The notes under the pieces are model-generated. The model searched no databases, was not told where the DNA came from, and worked only from the letters and a program-made list of their open reading frames with translations. This document shows, piece after piece, positions 1 through 9,758 of a stretch of 64,000 bases of DNA. Both the position numbers and the translations under genes were made by a program. The stretch comes from Epithemia pelagica (lineage: Eukaryota; Bacillariophyta; Bacillariophyceae; Surirellales; Surirellaceae). Each line of letters starts with the position of its first letter. The stretch's first letter is position 1. The stretch spans positions 5,270,001 to 5,334,000 of the forward strand of contig OX337229.1 of NCBI GenBank assembly GCA_946965045.2, written 5' to 3'.

Positions 1-2
1 AA

Positions 3-506
3 AAGACAAATGAAGAAGACAGTGGTAATGACATGATGAGGAATTGGGAGCCTCCTCATGTCTTGACACAGTGGGTCGACGACAAGAAACAGCGTCATTT
101 GGTGATTTTGGTGGTGTTGCCTACAGGTATTGCACATGAAGACACAACAAATTGCTTGATTGAAGTGGATCCAAGCCAGCTACAGGTACATGTGAAGGTA
201 ATTTGGCCTGACAACGCAACTCATATCCAGTATCTAACCCAACACATGCACAGAGAGTGGCATGTCGAGGAGAAAAACCTATGAATGAAACTTGCTTTGG
301 AAGACGCCATGAATCAGATGCAAAAAAGAGGAACAGACTTTGTCAGGTCAAAGTTTTCTCTTACTCTTCCTTTCATGGTCCAAAGCAGGTTCGACTACGA
401 ATTTATGTACGACACAACAAATGGATTCAGAGCGTTGTTGATTTCCCTACATGAGCCGGACGCCAAGTTTGAAGGTGGCATGAAACACAAGATGGTGCGT
501 CTGTAA
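3..506 (+). pseudogene. 5'-partial hypothetical protein broken by in-frame TGA
   Basis: One frame is open from the left edge to a TGA at 282-284. It resumes directly in the same frame with ATG at 285 and runs to a stop at 504-506. The first part has a beta-rich pattern with LPTGIAHED, VDPSQLQVHVKV and WPDNA; the second carries LTLPFMV. I have the impression of a diatom-specific family with LPSG and WP motifs, but I cannot name a domain or function. The two parts together look like one protein of about 165 residues whose true start may lie left of the window. No GT-AG pair neatly removes the TGA. It may be a decayed copy, a readthrough product or a sequencing error. Confidence 0.4.
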
Positions 507-508
507 AT

Positions 509-934
509 TAATGTAGTATGATTTGGGGCGGTTGTAAAAACCGGGTGGTGGTGGGCCTAAATCTTTCTATTAGTTCTCTATTTGTCCATGTTCATAGTTT
601 ATGCCATAGTACATCGATTAAGCGTTCTGGTCGTGTTCTGCTTTGTAGTCAGACTTTGCCTGGCATGACAGCGAGCTGCTCAGGATTACCCCAGCTCCCT
701 GAAGAAGAAACCTGAATTCGTCCTTTCGTCCAATTTTGACCCCCAAAACAAATTCGTTGGGACTACAACCGTCGCCTTGGGAGGACAAGTCTAGTCCCTG
801 GGGACGATTTATCAAGTAGAAATGATGGAAAAGGGCATGTGAACACACTTTTAGATAGTCCCTTGGAGCTTGACAAAAAGCCATGTTCGTGAACCTAGAA
901 AACAGGGATAAGGGATTCAGACATACCCTAGAAT
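509..934. other. spacer left of the copia element
   Basis: No coding region is supported. The frames that stay open here are short and of low coding quality. The last four bases (GAAT, 931-934) recur just right of the other LTR and may be part of a target-site duplication. Confidence 0.5.
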
Positions 935-1048
935 CAAATTACGCCATCGTTCATAGAGGAAAATTCTACAAGTGAGACCTAGACCGTTTGCCCCTCATGG
1001 GGTTAGCTATTTGCTTAAAATTCGCTCAATATCGGTCGCGCTTCTTGG
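935..1048 (-). repeat. 3' LTR of the copia element
   Basis: This 114-bp block matches 7057-7170 with a single difference (T at 1012, C at 7134). Its ends read CAAATTACG and CTTCTTGG, so the borders are CAA...TTG(G) rather than the usual TG...CA. The inner edge abuts the polypurine tract. Confidence 0.88.
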
Positions 1049-1057
1049 TCCCCTCAC
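1049..1057 (-). other. polypurine tract of the copia element
   Basis: The minus strand reads GTGAGGGGA directly before the start of the 3' LTR, where plus-strand DNA priming is expected. Its position independently supports the LTR border at 1048. Confidence 0.7.
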
Positions 1058-1195
1058 AATTTCTCGTTCGCTATTGTCTTCGAGTGAATTGTGCATCCTC
1101 CATCATTCAGTTCTTCGTGCAACATAAACCTGCTTTTAGAGACTCATATGAGTGCAGGACGTACCCTGACCCTTTCCAGGCGGCGGGAAACGTAC

Positions 1196-2857
1196 TCAAA
1201 ACAAGATCATTCCAGCAAGTCTTGTTCGTTCCGGTCCTGTTTGGACCTTCGTCAAGAGATCAGCCAAATTAGTTGTGGATGGCTCATAGGCAATACGACA
1301 CACTCCATTTGCCACATTTTCTCGAACGTAATGGTATGCAACTGCATTCGACTTCTTCTTCAACGTTGATTCTGGCTTCGAGCTATTGGAAACCACTGAC
1401 ATGTTATCACAACGGACATGTGCGTGTCCATCAAGTGGTATTCCCATCATTCGTAGTTTATAACGTAGACCGCGTAACATTTTGATGCCCACTTTGAGGG
1501 CCATGAACTCAGAACCAAAGGTAGAAGTCTCCACACTGGTCTGCTTCTTGCTGTACCACAATATGGGTGACCGATTTAGGTAGATGAGAACTCCAGTTCT
1601 GGATCGTCGTGTTAATAAGTCTCCGGCGTGATCGGAGTCAACGAAGCAAGTCATTTGTAGAGGGTTGCCCAATGGCTCTGGTGCGTCTAATGGAACTTCT
1701 TCCTTCGCATTGGGGTAGAATGCTGTCCAATCCCCCATGGGTTCGTCCCCGTGCTCAATGTACGACGGGTCCAATACCAATCGAGAACGATCGTGAAATT
1801 TTAGATACGCGAAGAGGTGTAGCATGGCCTCCACGTGTCCTTCTCTTGGTCCTGCTAGAAAGGCAGCAAGCATCGAAACTTCTGTTGTGATGTCGATGCG
1901 TCCCAATTCAACCAACCAGCGTAGTACTCCAAGTTGTTGTTGATAAAAGGACAGGAGTTCATCGTCACAATACGGACTTACGTCCATTTCTGGGCGATAG
2001 CCACTTGGCAAAACGGTTGATACTCGTGTCTTCAACTTTCGCCCGCGTTCTTCCAACCAGTCTGATACGTTTTGGATAGCGGCCTTGGCATATTTGTTCG
2101 AACTAAGGGCCCAGCACCGTTGACTCGCATCATTGTTTATGTCATATTGTTCGACTTGATTACCGAGATAGATCTTCGGTATTCCAATGGAATCAGGCTT
2201 CAATAGGTAGTGATGATCCAGCATAGTGAGCGTCTCTTGCGGTTTATGCGACACTACCAAAATATCATCCGTATAAACAAAAAGCATTTCGTAATATCGC
2301 ATGCCATCAGCCTTGGTGGAGGGTCGGATATAGACGTCTGGATCAGCTCTGCAAGGCTTGTATCCGAGATCTGTCTGTAATGTCGATGATAACAGCTCGC
2401 GCCATGCATAAGCGCTTGTCTTTAAGCCATAAAGAGCCCTGGTAATGATGGCTATACGACCTTTGTATTCTGGACCAAATTCCAATCCGCAAACCGTGCA
2501 GACCTTCTCGAGACATGGTGCATTTAAGTAGGCACCGGCTATGTCCGCGGTTAGCACGTCAAGACCATTCAAGGCTGCCATCAAGAAGCCAATACGCACA
2601 CTATCCCTGCTCACAACACTTGCATAGGTTGGAGCTTCTGGTTCGGACGTCTTATGTCCCCCAGCTACATACCGAGCTTTCCGTGTAAAGTCCATTTTAA
2701 CGTCAAAGACGATATGGCACGGGATAGTTTGGTAGCCAATGGGGGTGGAAGAGCCTTCCTCAAGAATCTTCATACAAGGAAAGATCTTTGACATTTCCAG
2801 TTGCAAGGCCTTCCTCCAATAATCTGTTCCGGTCTCTCTGTCGATCTCAAGTACCCG
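1196..2857 (-). pseudogene. copia pol, C-terminal part: reverse transcriptase and RNase H
   Basis: This is the continuation, in the same frame, of the protease-integrase region after a TAA at 2858-2860. The first codons after the stop encode ALQLEM, the usual lead-in of a copia RT, so the stop sits inside pol rather than at a natural boundary. The RT active-site motif is VYTDDILVV, the copia YVDD box with T for V. RNase H follows, with CFVDSDHAGD, the WYSKKQ strand and a TSTFGSEFMAL block. The C terminus has NLADLLTK, typical of copia ends. No internal ATG makes a convincing start, so this part is probably not translated by itself in this copy. Confidence 0.85.
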
Positions 2858-5176
2858 TTACACAGTCTTCGGTACCTCTACTCCGTACTTCTGCCATGTA
2901 CGCATGTACCGTTTGCTACTGGAGACGGCCTTGATCAGTCGTTTACTGCGCTTGATGGTGAAAGGTACCCACCAGTTGAAGGCTGGTTCCTTGTCCAGCT
3001 TATTTGCGACAGCGTATTGGGCCAATTCCAGTGGATAGGATTCCTTCAAGTCCTTTAGCCGTTCCCAGCTGGTGGACCCATCCTTCCATTGGATACAGAG
3101 GAACCATCCTCTCGTTGTCTTCTTTTTATGCGTTCGTCCGTTCAGCACAAATTCTCCATCAGAGATTGGGATTGCGCTGGCGTCTTTCTTGTGGTCGAGA
3201 ATGTCGTCGATTATGCGATATCGATTCCCTTCCTCGTCTATTTGCTCAAAAATACTTTCAGCAATAATGTTGGCGGCATATGCTTGCGTATGTCCGTCGT
3301 CGAATTCCACTTCGTACAGGCTTGTATCAAGCAACGGATTGCTCGACGCTGTACCAATCACTTTGCCGTCGGCATCTCGTTTCCGACGTTTGACAGTCCC
3401 CTTTCGCTTATCATCTCCTAAGGGGAGCATGACTTTCGCGCTTATCAATTTGTCATAGGAATCCGGAGCATAATGATCAGCTTCTGGCATGGAGACATCA
3501 GCTTGCTCATCGTCTTCGTATGGCTCATATAGAGGGGTATCAGCCTCCTTGGGCTCATCGTCGTCTTCAGCAGGGATACCTGCCATTCTCGCACCAAGTG
3601 CTTCTCCAAGAGTCGATGTGAACTGTTCACGTTGCTCTCGAAAGGCCTCGTCGTTTTGCATTGCCCTGGTAATGGGCCAGACAGACGTTCGATGTACGAT
3701 CTTGCCCTTCTCCGTCAGTATTTTGGCACACATGGCCTGACCGACAGAATGGCTGGGGCCGAGCCATCTCCCAAGCTTTCGTCCTTCAAACCCGGGATTG
3801 CTGTACCATACAAAATCGTACCATTTGTGTTCGATCAAGTGTGATATATCGGGAGTATCGCCAGTAAGGATTTGAATTGGAGGCGGATTCCCATTTGCTT
3901 GCGATGTATGTGATCTTCTCTCTGCCACTAGCATAAGGCAATGGTCCCATAACACTGCTGGCGCATTGCTTTGACGCATTTCTCGCCGATAGATTCGTTT
4001 CAACTCGCGTATATTAGCCTCGGCGAGGTTTTGATTGGGGGTCCAAGCTTCCACTGGCTTGAGACGACACCCATACTTTGATGCAACGCGCTTGAACTCC
4101 AAAGAGGTGAGCTCTGGGGCATTGTCGGGGACAATATGGTTGAATATGCCATATTCGTCAAAGAGAGGAGGCAGAGTGGATGGTGCTTCACTTCGCTTGC
4201 GCATTGGGACGAAATGCACCCATCCAAAGTCGGTAGCAAAGATTTGACCGCATGTATGTTGGTCCAATGATTTTGTTTCGGCAAATAAGGTATCGGTATA
4301 TACGTCCGCCCGCAGACGGCGGTGCCGAAGTTGGTAGGCAGTGTGTCTCAGACGCTTAGAGCCACCATGTTCATTGAAGTCACGCACTCCGAGCTGCGTT
4401 GTTTCTTCAAAGGTGCGCTCCGCTGTCTTGAGTCCAATATTCCATCGTGTGGCTAAATCTTGTGGCTGCACTGTCCCCTTTCGAGTATGCGTGGTCTTGG
4501 CAATGGTGATGGTGCGCCCATTGATTCTTCTCACAGAAACAAGGGAGTCAACTTGCAGATCCCTTGAAGGTTTCTCTACGATAGTGTCGTGAACGATCGC
4601 ATCCCGAAGCTTTCTTTCATCAGCATCATATTCTACTGCTGAGTCATTCGGTCGCCATTCGGGTGTTGCGTTTGTCATATCGATCCGATAGCACGAGTCC
4701 ATATTCTCGATCTCGTGTGCGATCGGCTTTCTTACTTTGAACTGACTGATGATCCCACGCAAGTCCATTGGGATTACAAGTTCCTTTTCCTCAGAGTCTT
4801 TAGCTACGATCGCATGAGCCCTCTCATTTCGTTCTGTCGATGGTAGAAACTTCAAAGGGACGTCATTGACCAAAACACCGGCCTCTCTCATCTGATTGGG
4901 ATTTAAAAGACAACGATCGATTTGAGGGAGGTACAGCGCTTGGTGGAAGTAGAGCAAGAAGGTTGCTCCGCTCTCAGGGTCATCGTAGGCAAGGACACCT
5001 GTGATGACTGGGGTCTCATTCAATTTTCCCAGTGTTTCCGTGAAACCACTGACATCGGCAGTGTCAGTCTGATACAGAACGTGACAGCCTCGGCCAAGAC
5101 AACATGTGTCGGCATGTGAGTCTAACTCGCACATGAAGGTTGGAACTGTAATTTCGTTGGGCTTGGTCATTGACAT
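2858..5176 (-). CDS. pol: copia pol, N-terminal part: protease and integrase
   Basis: The frame is open from just behind the gag UGA; the first ATG is at 5176. The protease active site is ELDSHADTC, the DSHADT variant I associate with diatom copia elements. The integrase core shows its three acidic residues in VYTDTLF, PDNAPEL and AEANIRELKR. Near the C terminus (about residues 670-712) the segment GWFLCIQWKDGSTSWERL looks like a chromodomain. The frame ends at TAA 2858-2860, just before RT. It is expected to be made as a Gag-Pol fusion by readthrough and then cut by its own protease; there is little sign of an independent start. Confidence 0.88.
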   Translation of the reverse strand: MSMTKPNEITVPTFMCELDSHADTCCLGRGCHVLYQTDTADVSGFTETLGKLNETPVITGVLAYDDPESGATFLLYFHQALYLPQIDRCLLNPNQMREAGVLVNDVPLKFLPSTERNERAHAIVAKDSEEKELVIPMDLRGIISQFKVRKPIAHEIENMDSCYRIDMTNATPEWRPNDSAVEYDADERKLRDAIVHDTIVEKPSRDLQVDSLVSVRRINGRTITIAKTTHTRKGTVQPQDLATRWNIGLKTAERTFEETTQLGVRDFNEHGGSKRLRHTAYQLRHRRLRADVYTDTLFAETKSLDQHTCGQIFATDFGWVHFVPMRKRSEAPSTLPPLFDEYGIFNHIVPDNAPELTSLEFKRVASKYGCRLKPVEAWTPNQNLAEANIRELKRIYRREMRQSNAPAVLWDHCLMLVAERRSHTSQANGNPPPIQILTGDTPDISHLIEHKWYDFVWYSNPGFEGRKLGRWLGPSHSVGQAMCAKILTEKGKIVHRTSVWPITRAMQNDEAFREQREQFTSTLGEALGARMAGIPAEDDDEPKEADTPLYEPYEDDEQADVSMPEADHYAPDSYDKLISAKVMLPLGDDKRKGTVKRRKRDADGKVIGTASSNPLLDTSLYEVEFDDGHTQAYAANIIAESIFEQIDEEGNRYRIIDDILDHKKDASAIPISDGEFVLNGRTHKKKTTRGWFLCIQWKDGSTSWERLKDLKESYPLELAQYAVANKLDKEPAFNWWVPFTIKRSKRLIKAVSSSKRYMRTWQKYGVEVPKTV

Positions 5177-5191
5177 CGACTGGAGCGATAG

Positions 5192-6637
5192 TCACAAATT
5201 TTCAGAGTTTCGTTTCTTCTTGCGCTGGCTCATGATTGCGCCAATGCCTCTGCTAGCTTCGTCAGAGGACTCTTCGGAGACATCGGGAGTGTCATTATTC
5301 TGTGCATCCTTCTTTGCCTTCTTTCGGGATTGACTCGTAACGGATGCCACTCCTCTCCTTTTATCGCGTTCTTCACGCACATCGCGAACGCGTTGGCGTT
5401 CTGGCCCACTCAACTTTGACCATTCCTTTGGAGTATAGTAGCGGTCCGTTAATTCCTCCTTTTCTTTATCTTCATTCTTCTTATTGTTTCGGCCATTATT
5501 GTTCCTTCCCTTTCCTTTGTTTTGGGATTGGATCGAGGAGATTCTGGCTTGCTTCCTATTGGAGGCGCTATAGGAGACCTTGCTGTCTAACACCTCTGCA
5601 AGGAAGTTCGATGCGGTTTCAAATGTTGCTCGGAGAGTAGGGGTTGCAAGAATTTGATTCTTTGCACTCTCGAGTCGTGCATCTGCAATGCCTGTGAGGA
5701 GAATGCGCACTTTTCTCTCTTCACTCACAGCTTCGCCTGTTGACTCAAGGTCAGTAAATGCCCGTTGCAGGGTTTCTATGAATCGTTCATAGGTAAAATT
5801 GCGCTTTGCTCCATCGTAATACACACTTTCGAGTGTTTGATCTGCTTTGGCACGGAGACGAGATTGGAAAGCGTCTCCAAGATAATGGGTACGCAAGGCT
5901 TGATAGGCAGCACGTCCATTGCGTGCGCGTGCAAATGGTTGCACCCAGCCCCATCCTGGTCCATCATGTGTGATGTGTCTGATAACATCCCACACGGCAA
6001 GATTGTCGGCAGCATAGGTAGGGCCTGTATGTGGTGCCCGCCTGATCATCTCCGCCAGGAAAGTTGGAGCACCGAAATTCGGATCTTCATTTTCAGGTGC
6101 AACGTTGGGATCGCTACGAGTGTACGCAGCCAAAGGAATGCCAGTGACACCTCGCTTGGACTCAAGATAATGATCAAGGTCCTCCAAAACAACACGGATA
6201 TTCTCAATCGATGTGAGTTTCTCCGGCATGGGAACTTCGTTGTCATGTTCCGTCTCACTCTCTTTGAATTGATAGAGTGTTTGTAGATCGGCCAAGTTGG
6301 GAACAGTACCGACAAAGGTCCGATTCACCTTGTTCAAATGGATAACAAAGTAACGAAACATCTTGAGGCGTTTCTCAGCCAGATGACCAATCATGATACC
6401 AGGATTAGCAATCAACGGTGGTCCAAGAGGATTAGGATTGGGAATCATGCCACCAGGTTTCCTGGCATTTGAGCAAATTTCAGCGATATCATCTTCGCTC
6501 AGAGCTTCGAAGTCACTAATTGCTCGTAGTCCCTGAGCATTCAAGGCATCACGAGCTGCCTGATCGGTGATTTGGAGCACTACATCCATGTAGGCATTCA
6601 AGATGTCAAGAGGGCTTGCTGGAGGAATCGCTGCCAT
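5192..6637 (-). CDS. gag: copia Gag
   Basis: A 481-residue structural protein. I chose the ATG at 6637 because its context is ACCATGG and the reading starts MAAIPPASP, like the second Gag in the window, which starts MAANFALSP. The middle is helical and the C-terminal 120 residues are very rich in Lys, Arg, Asn and Glu. A motif near YYTPKEWSKLSGPERQRV recurs, to my knowledge, in diatom copia Gags. I see no CCHC zinc knuckle. Gag ends in AACTTG-like sequence with TGA at 5192-5194 followed by CTA, and pol follows in the same frame, so readthrough would give Gag-Pol in a small ratio. Confidence 0.85.
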   Translation of the reverse strand: MAAIPPASPLDILNAYMDVVLQITDQAARDALNAQGLRAISDFEALSEDDIAEICSNARKPGGMIPNPNPLGPPLIANPGIMIGHLAEKRLKMFRYFVIHLNKVNRTFVGTVPNLADLQTLYQFKESETEHDNEVPMPEKLTSIENIRVVLEDLDHYLESKRGVTGIPLAAYTRSDPNVAPENEDPNFGAPTFLAEMIRRAPHTGPTYAADNLAVWDVIRHITHDGPGWGWVQPFARARNGRAAYQALRTHYLGDAFQSRLRAKADQTLESVYYDGAKRNFTYERFIETLQRAFTDLESTGEAVSEERKVRILLTGIADARLESAKNQILATPTLRATFETASNFLAEVLDSKVSYSASNRKQARISSIQSQNKGKGRNNNGRNNKKNEDKEKEELTDRYYTPKEWSKLSGPERQRVRDVREERDKRRGVASVTSQSRKKAKKDAQNNDTPDVSEESSDEASRGIGAIMSQRKKKRNSENL

Positions 6638-7041
6638 GGTAGTTCTTGTTCGGGTGAAGTTGGGCTTTCCGGTGAAAGTGTGCAGATACTTCACCTGATA
6701 ATCTCGCTTTCATTTGCGAGCGAGTAAAAGTAGAATTGGAGTCGAGAGCTCGCATGGTGCCTGGACGGCGCACTTCATTAAGCATTTAAGCAACGAAAGT
6801 GTCCGTATGGCTGTCATCTTTCAACGGCAAGATGTGTGACGCGTCCGTCATTGCCCGATATGCGCGCAAAAGCTGACCGCATATCACATCCTCTATCTCT
6901 AACCCCGTTGCAGGTGAGATATGTAGTAGAGGAAGGGAGTACAGGTATCCAACCTTGGGCGGTCATTCTCGGAGCGAATGATCCAGATATTTCGCGACCT
7001 TCCCAGGCCATGGTTGAGGTAAAGCTCATAAAAGAGTCGTG

Positions 7042-7056
7042 ATGGGTCTGATAAAC
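7042..7056 (-). other. primer-binding site of the copia element
   Basis: The minus strand just inside the 5' LTR reads GTTTATCAGACCCAT. It shares TATCAGA and CCAT, with one mismatch between them, with the initiator tRNA-Met binding site (TGGTATCAGAGCCA) common in copia elements. This fixes the element's orientation. Confidence 0.6.
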
Positions 7057-7170
7057 CAAATTACGCCATCGTTCATAGAGGAAAATTCTACAAGTGAGAC
7101 CTAGACCGTTTGCCCCTCATGGGGTTAGCTATTCGCTTAAAATTCGCTCAATATCGGTCGCGCTTCTTGG
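7057..7170 (-). repeat. 5' LTR of the copia element
   Basis: Direct repeat of 935-1048 with one substitution. It is followed on the right by AATG. With the border G counted as flank, the 4-bp GAAT at 7170-7173 equals GAAT at 931-934, a possible short target-site duplication. Confidence 0.88.
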
Positions 7171-8071
7171 AATGACTAGGGTGCTGGTTTTCCGCTCCCT
7201 TCTCTTGGATGCCGCCAAAACACCCGCAGCCAATACACCTCTACTGTACGACTTGTCATGGATTATGAGGTCCTGATAGCTCTAGGTTTGTTGTCGCCGC
7301 TGTCTCATGGTTAACACGTTAACACCCCATAGCTAGGGGGGAGTAATGAAAACGGCATAGGCATGTATTTCTGCTCATGTAATAGCTGCTTCGAGACATA
7401 GTATTCATGAGCACAGACCAACTTGCAGAGAGTTCATGCAACGCCATTTATGGTTCTATAGTAAATGCCATGGAATCAATACTAGCTCAAAAGTTCTTTG
7501 TTTCAGGTCGATGGAAGCCTCGCAAAAGCTATCGAGGTTTAAAATGTAAGATTATGCTACAATATCCCATTCTGTTACGCAACTACTCCTACACCACATT
7601 GAACTTGAACCGGATCAACGTAAAAAAAGGACTTGGAGATTGGAGAGCCGAGAGACACCAACCCCTCACATTGAAAAAGAGAGGTAGCTAACCTCTCTAC
7701 GTGTCCTGCTAGCTCTACTCCTCTAGAGTAGTATTGTAGCGCGTGCTTTGTTGCTCCTGCTCCCGGATACAAACTACAATAAATATGCCCATGTGCGCGT
7801 ACGAATACTCCACAATCACCACAAAAGAAAGGAAAGATTTTTGATATTATTGCCTCAGAAAAACTATATAAGCCTCTGAGACCGGAGAGCGTATTTTGCC
7901 GTTAAATATTCTGCTGCTCTTGTGGCGTTCTTGGATATCATATCCACGAATGCCTACGACTGCAGAAACGACTGCGCCATTTTCCCGAGTGCTCACTTTT
8001 TGGACATCAATTCTCACAAAATCTGTTCAGGACAAACCATACATCGTATCCAAGCAAAATAAACGACGAAA
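7171..8071. other. spacer and likely promoter region of HMG-box gene 1
   Basis: No gene is supported. The frames open here (for example 7407-7691) show no domain or coding-like composition. The right end probably holds the promoter and leader of the next gene. Confidence 0.5.
7865..7872 (+). promoter_or_regulatory. possible TATA box for HMG-box gene 1
   Basis: TATATAAG lies 200 nt before the ATG at 8072 in an AT-rich stretch. It is a plausible TATA box if the leader is about 170 nt. No transcript evidence is available. Confidence 0.35.
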
Positions 8072-9466
8072 ATGCCTCTCGTTATTCACCATAATGAACA
8101 GTGTGAAAAGGATACTGATTCCGATATCTGTCCTGCTGACATGGCTTCTTTATCGTCAATGATTGGGTTTCTCGACAGTGGGAAGGATTTAGTCGACGCT
8201 CTGGAAACTCGTGCAAGCTCGCCCTTCCTACGCATTGCAAATTCTTTCGATAGTGGTTTCGCCTATCAGCGGGTTGATCAGACGAATTACAGGGATTCTC
8301 TAAAGGATGAGACCCAATTGGAGCCTGGAAAGTCGCACTCGGAAACCACCCAGCTAAAAGACGATGAAAGTTGCGAGCAAGCTCCCCAAACTTTGCTTCC
8401 GAGTCGCCTTCCATTATCGAAAGAAGAAGACGACAACGATTGCAAAAACCAGGAGAAAAATATGACCACTGCACCAATGAGACCAAACATTCCTCCAAAA
8501 CGACCCGTTTCCGCTTACAATCTCTTCTTCAAGTTCAAGCGGCGAGAACTCCTCCGCAACGATGTTCACAAAGCCCTCACATTTGCGAGAATTGGACAGT
8601 TAATTGGGAAAGAGTGGCAAGGTATGAGTGAAAGAGATCGCGCTCAGTACGACGTTGAAGCGAGACAGGATCAAGCAAGGTACCGTGAAGAAATGTTAGC
8701 GTGGAAGAGAGAACACCGAAAACAGCCATGTCGCAGCTCTTCGAAAAAGATCCAACGGCCCACAGATCATTCCCTTCGAGAGAGAAAAAGAAGCAAAGAG
8801 TCTGTCCGCGCGTATGATCAGCAGAGCAGGTCGTCCCCATATCTTGATTCCTCTTCATCCTCCCCATCCTTACGTTCTGCTTTTTCATCATCACCAGGCG
8901 GAATGTACAGCGCGCCATATTCACCTCCTTCCTCTCAGAATATAAAGCCTCCTTGTGTCTCTTCTCGAGGCAACGAAATATATGCGACACCAAAAAGCCA
9001 AATCCAGACACCAACGCAATACCGTAAGTCAACCAGGTAACCATTTTTTCGAGTTTCGGTGAAAATGACGACAAGATATGCTTCCTTTTTCCTTTTTTTG
9101 CCACCGCGTGTCTCACACAATGTATTTCACGCAGAAGCCGGACAAGACTCTTTTTATTCGACTACTGGACAAGAATCGTTCGAATGTACACCATCTCATT
9201 TCTTCCAGAGTCACAACGAAATACGGGACGGATCCTATCTGCGCAGTCATCTGCCGCCAACAACTCCGCTGAGCAATACCAGTGGTTCGTGGTATTGGAC
9301 TCCCCATCACACCACGCCTCCTCCTCCCCCTCCTTCCGTTCCAGGTGTAATGTACCACAGTCCGACGTCCCAACCACCTCCTCCAACTTACAGCGCTCCT
9401 CAAGGATGGTATGGCGCAAGAGAAAACTCATTTCCCCCGACATCTTCCTTTCCACAATCTCATTGA
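8072..9466 (+). CDS. HMG-box protein 1 (two exons, apparent early TGA)
   Basis: Exons 8072-9023 and 9135-9466; the intron 9024-9134 has GTAAGT and CAG borders and joins in phase 1. The product is about 427 residues. An HMG box lies at about residues 141-210 (PKRPVSAYNLFFKFKR, then IGQLIGKEWQ), predicted to bend DNA in a nuclear or chromatin role. The rest is Ser/Pro-rich, with a PPPPPP stretch. The TGA at 9464-9466 is followed in the same frame by a block like the C termini of the other two HMG genes here (see 9467-9625). The natural protein may therefore be longer, with the TGA a mutation, an error or a leaky stop. The box is clear; the target genes are unknown. Confidence 0.85.
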
Positions 9467-9625
9467 CCACCAGAGCAATGGTTCCCATCTGAAACTAGTG
9501 GAAACCTCCAGATCAAGTATACTTGTGTGCGAATGACCAGAGAGCCAAGGCGTAAAATTGACCAGGATTGTACACCTCGACACCGAACATCAACAAACGG
9601 TCAATGGACTCCCTCGTCGCCATAG
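9467..9625 (+). other. in-frame extension of HMG-box gene 1 after TGA
   Basis: Directly after the TGA the same frame stays open for 52 codons to TAG 9623-9625. It encodes LQIKYTCVRM, close to YQVHYKCVRM at the end of HMG gene 2 and to FEIEYKLMRL at the end of HMG gene 3. That is good evidence that this stretch is, or was, coding. Confidence 0.65.
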
Positions 9626-9758
9626 ACCCAAGTTCTGTGCCACAGAAATGATGGCAGTTTTGAAAACGACGATTCCTATTATTTGTCCTGGCAAGCAAAA
9701 GTATGGACAGCAGGTAGCGTTGATCACAAGAGGCAACTCGTCTCTTTTTCGAACCATC

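Larger units (their letters stand above)
935..7170 (-). mobile_element. Ty1/copia-type LTR retrotransposon, nearly complete
   Basis: Two 114-bp direct repeats, differing at one base, flank a minus-strand gag-pol region of about 5.5 kb. Domain order is gag, aspartic protease, integrase, reverse transcriptase, RNase H; integrase before RT is the copia order. A primer-binding site lies inside the right (5') LTR and a purine-rich tract inside the left (3') LTR. Gag and pol share one frame and are split by a UGA. Pol carries a further TAA at 2858-2860, so this copy is probably not autonomous unless that stop is bypassed. Near-identical LTRs point to a recent insertion. The style matches diatom CoDi elements (established family), but I cannot assign a lineage. 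Confidence 0.93.
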
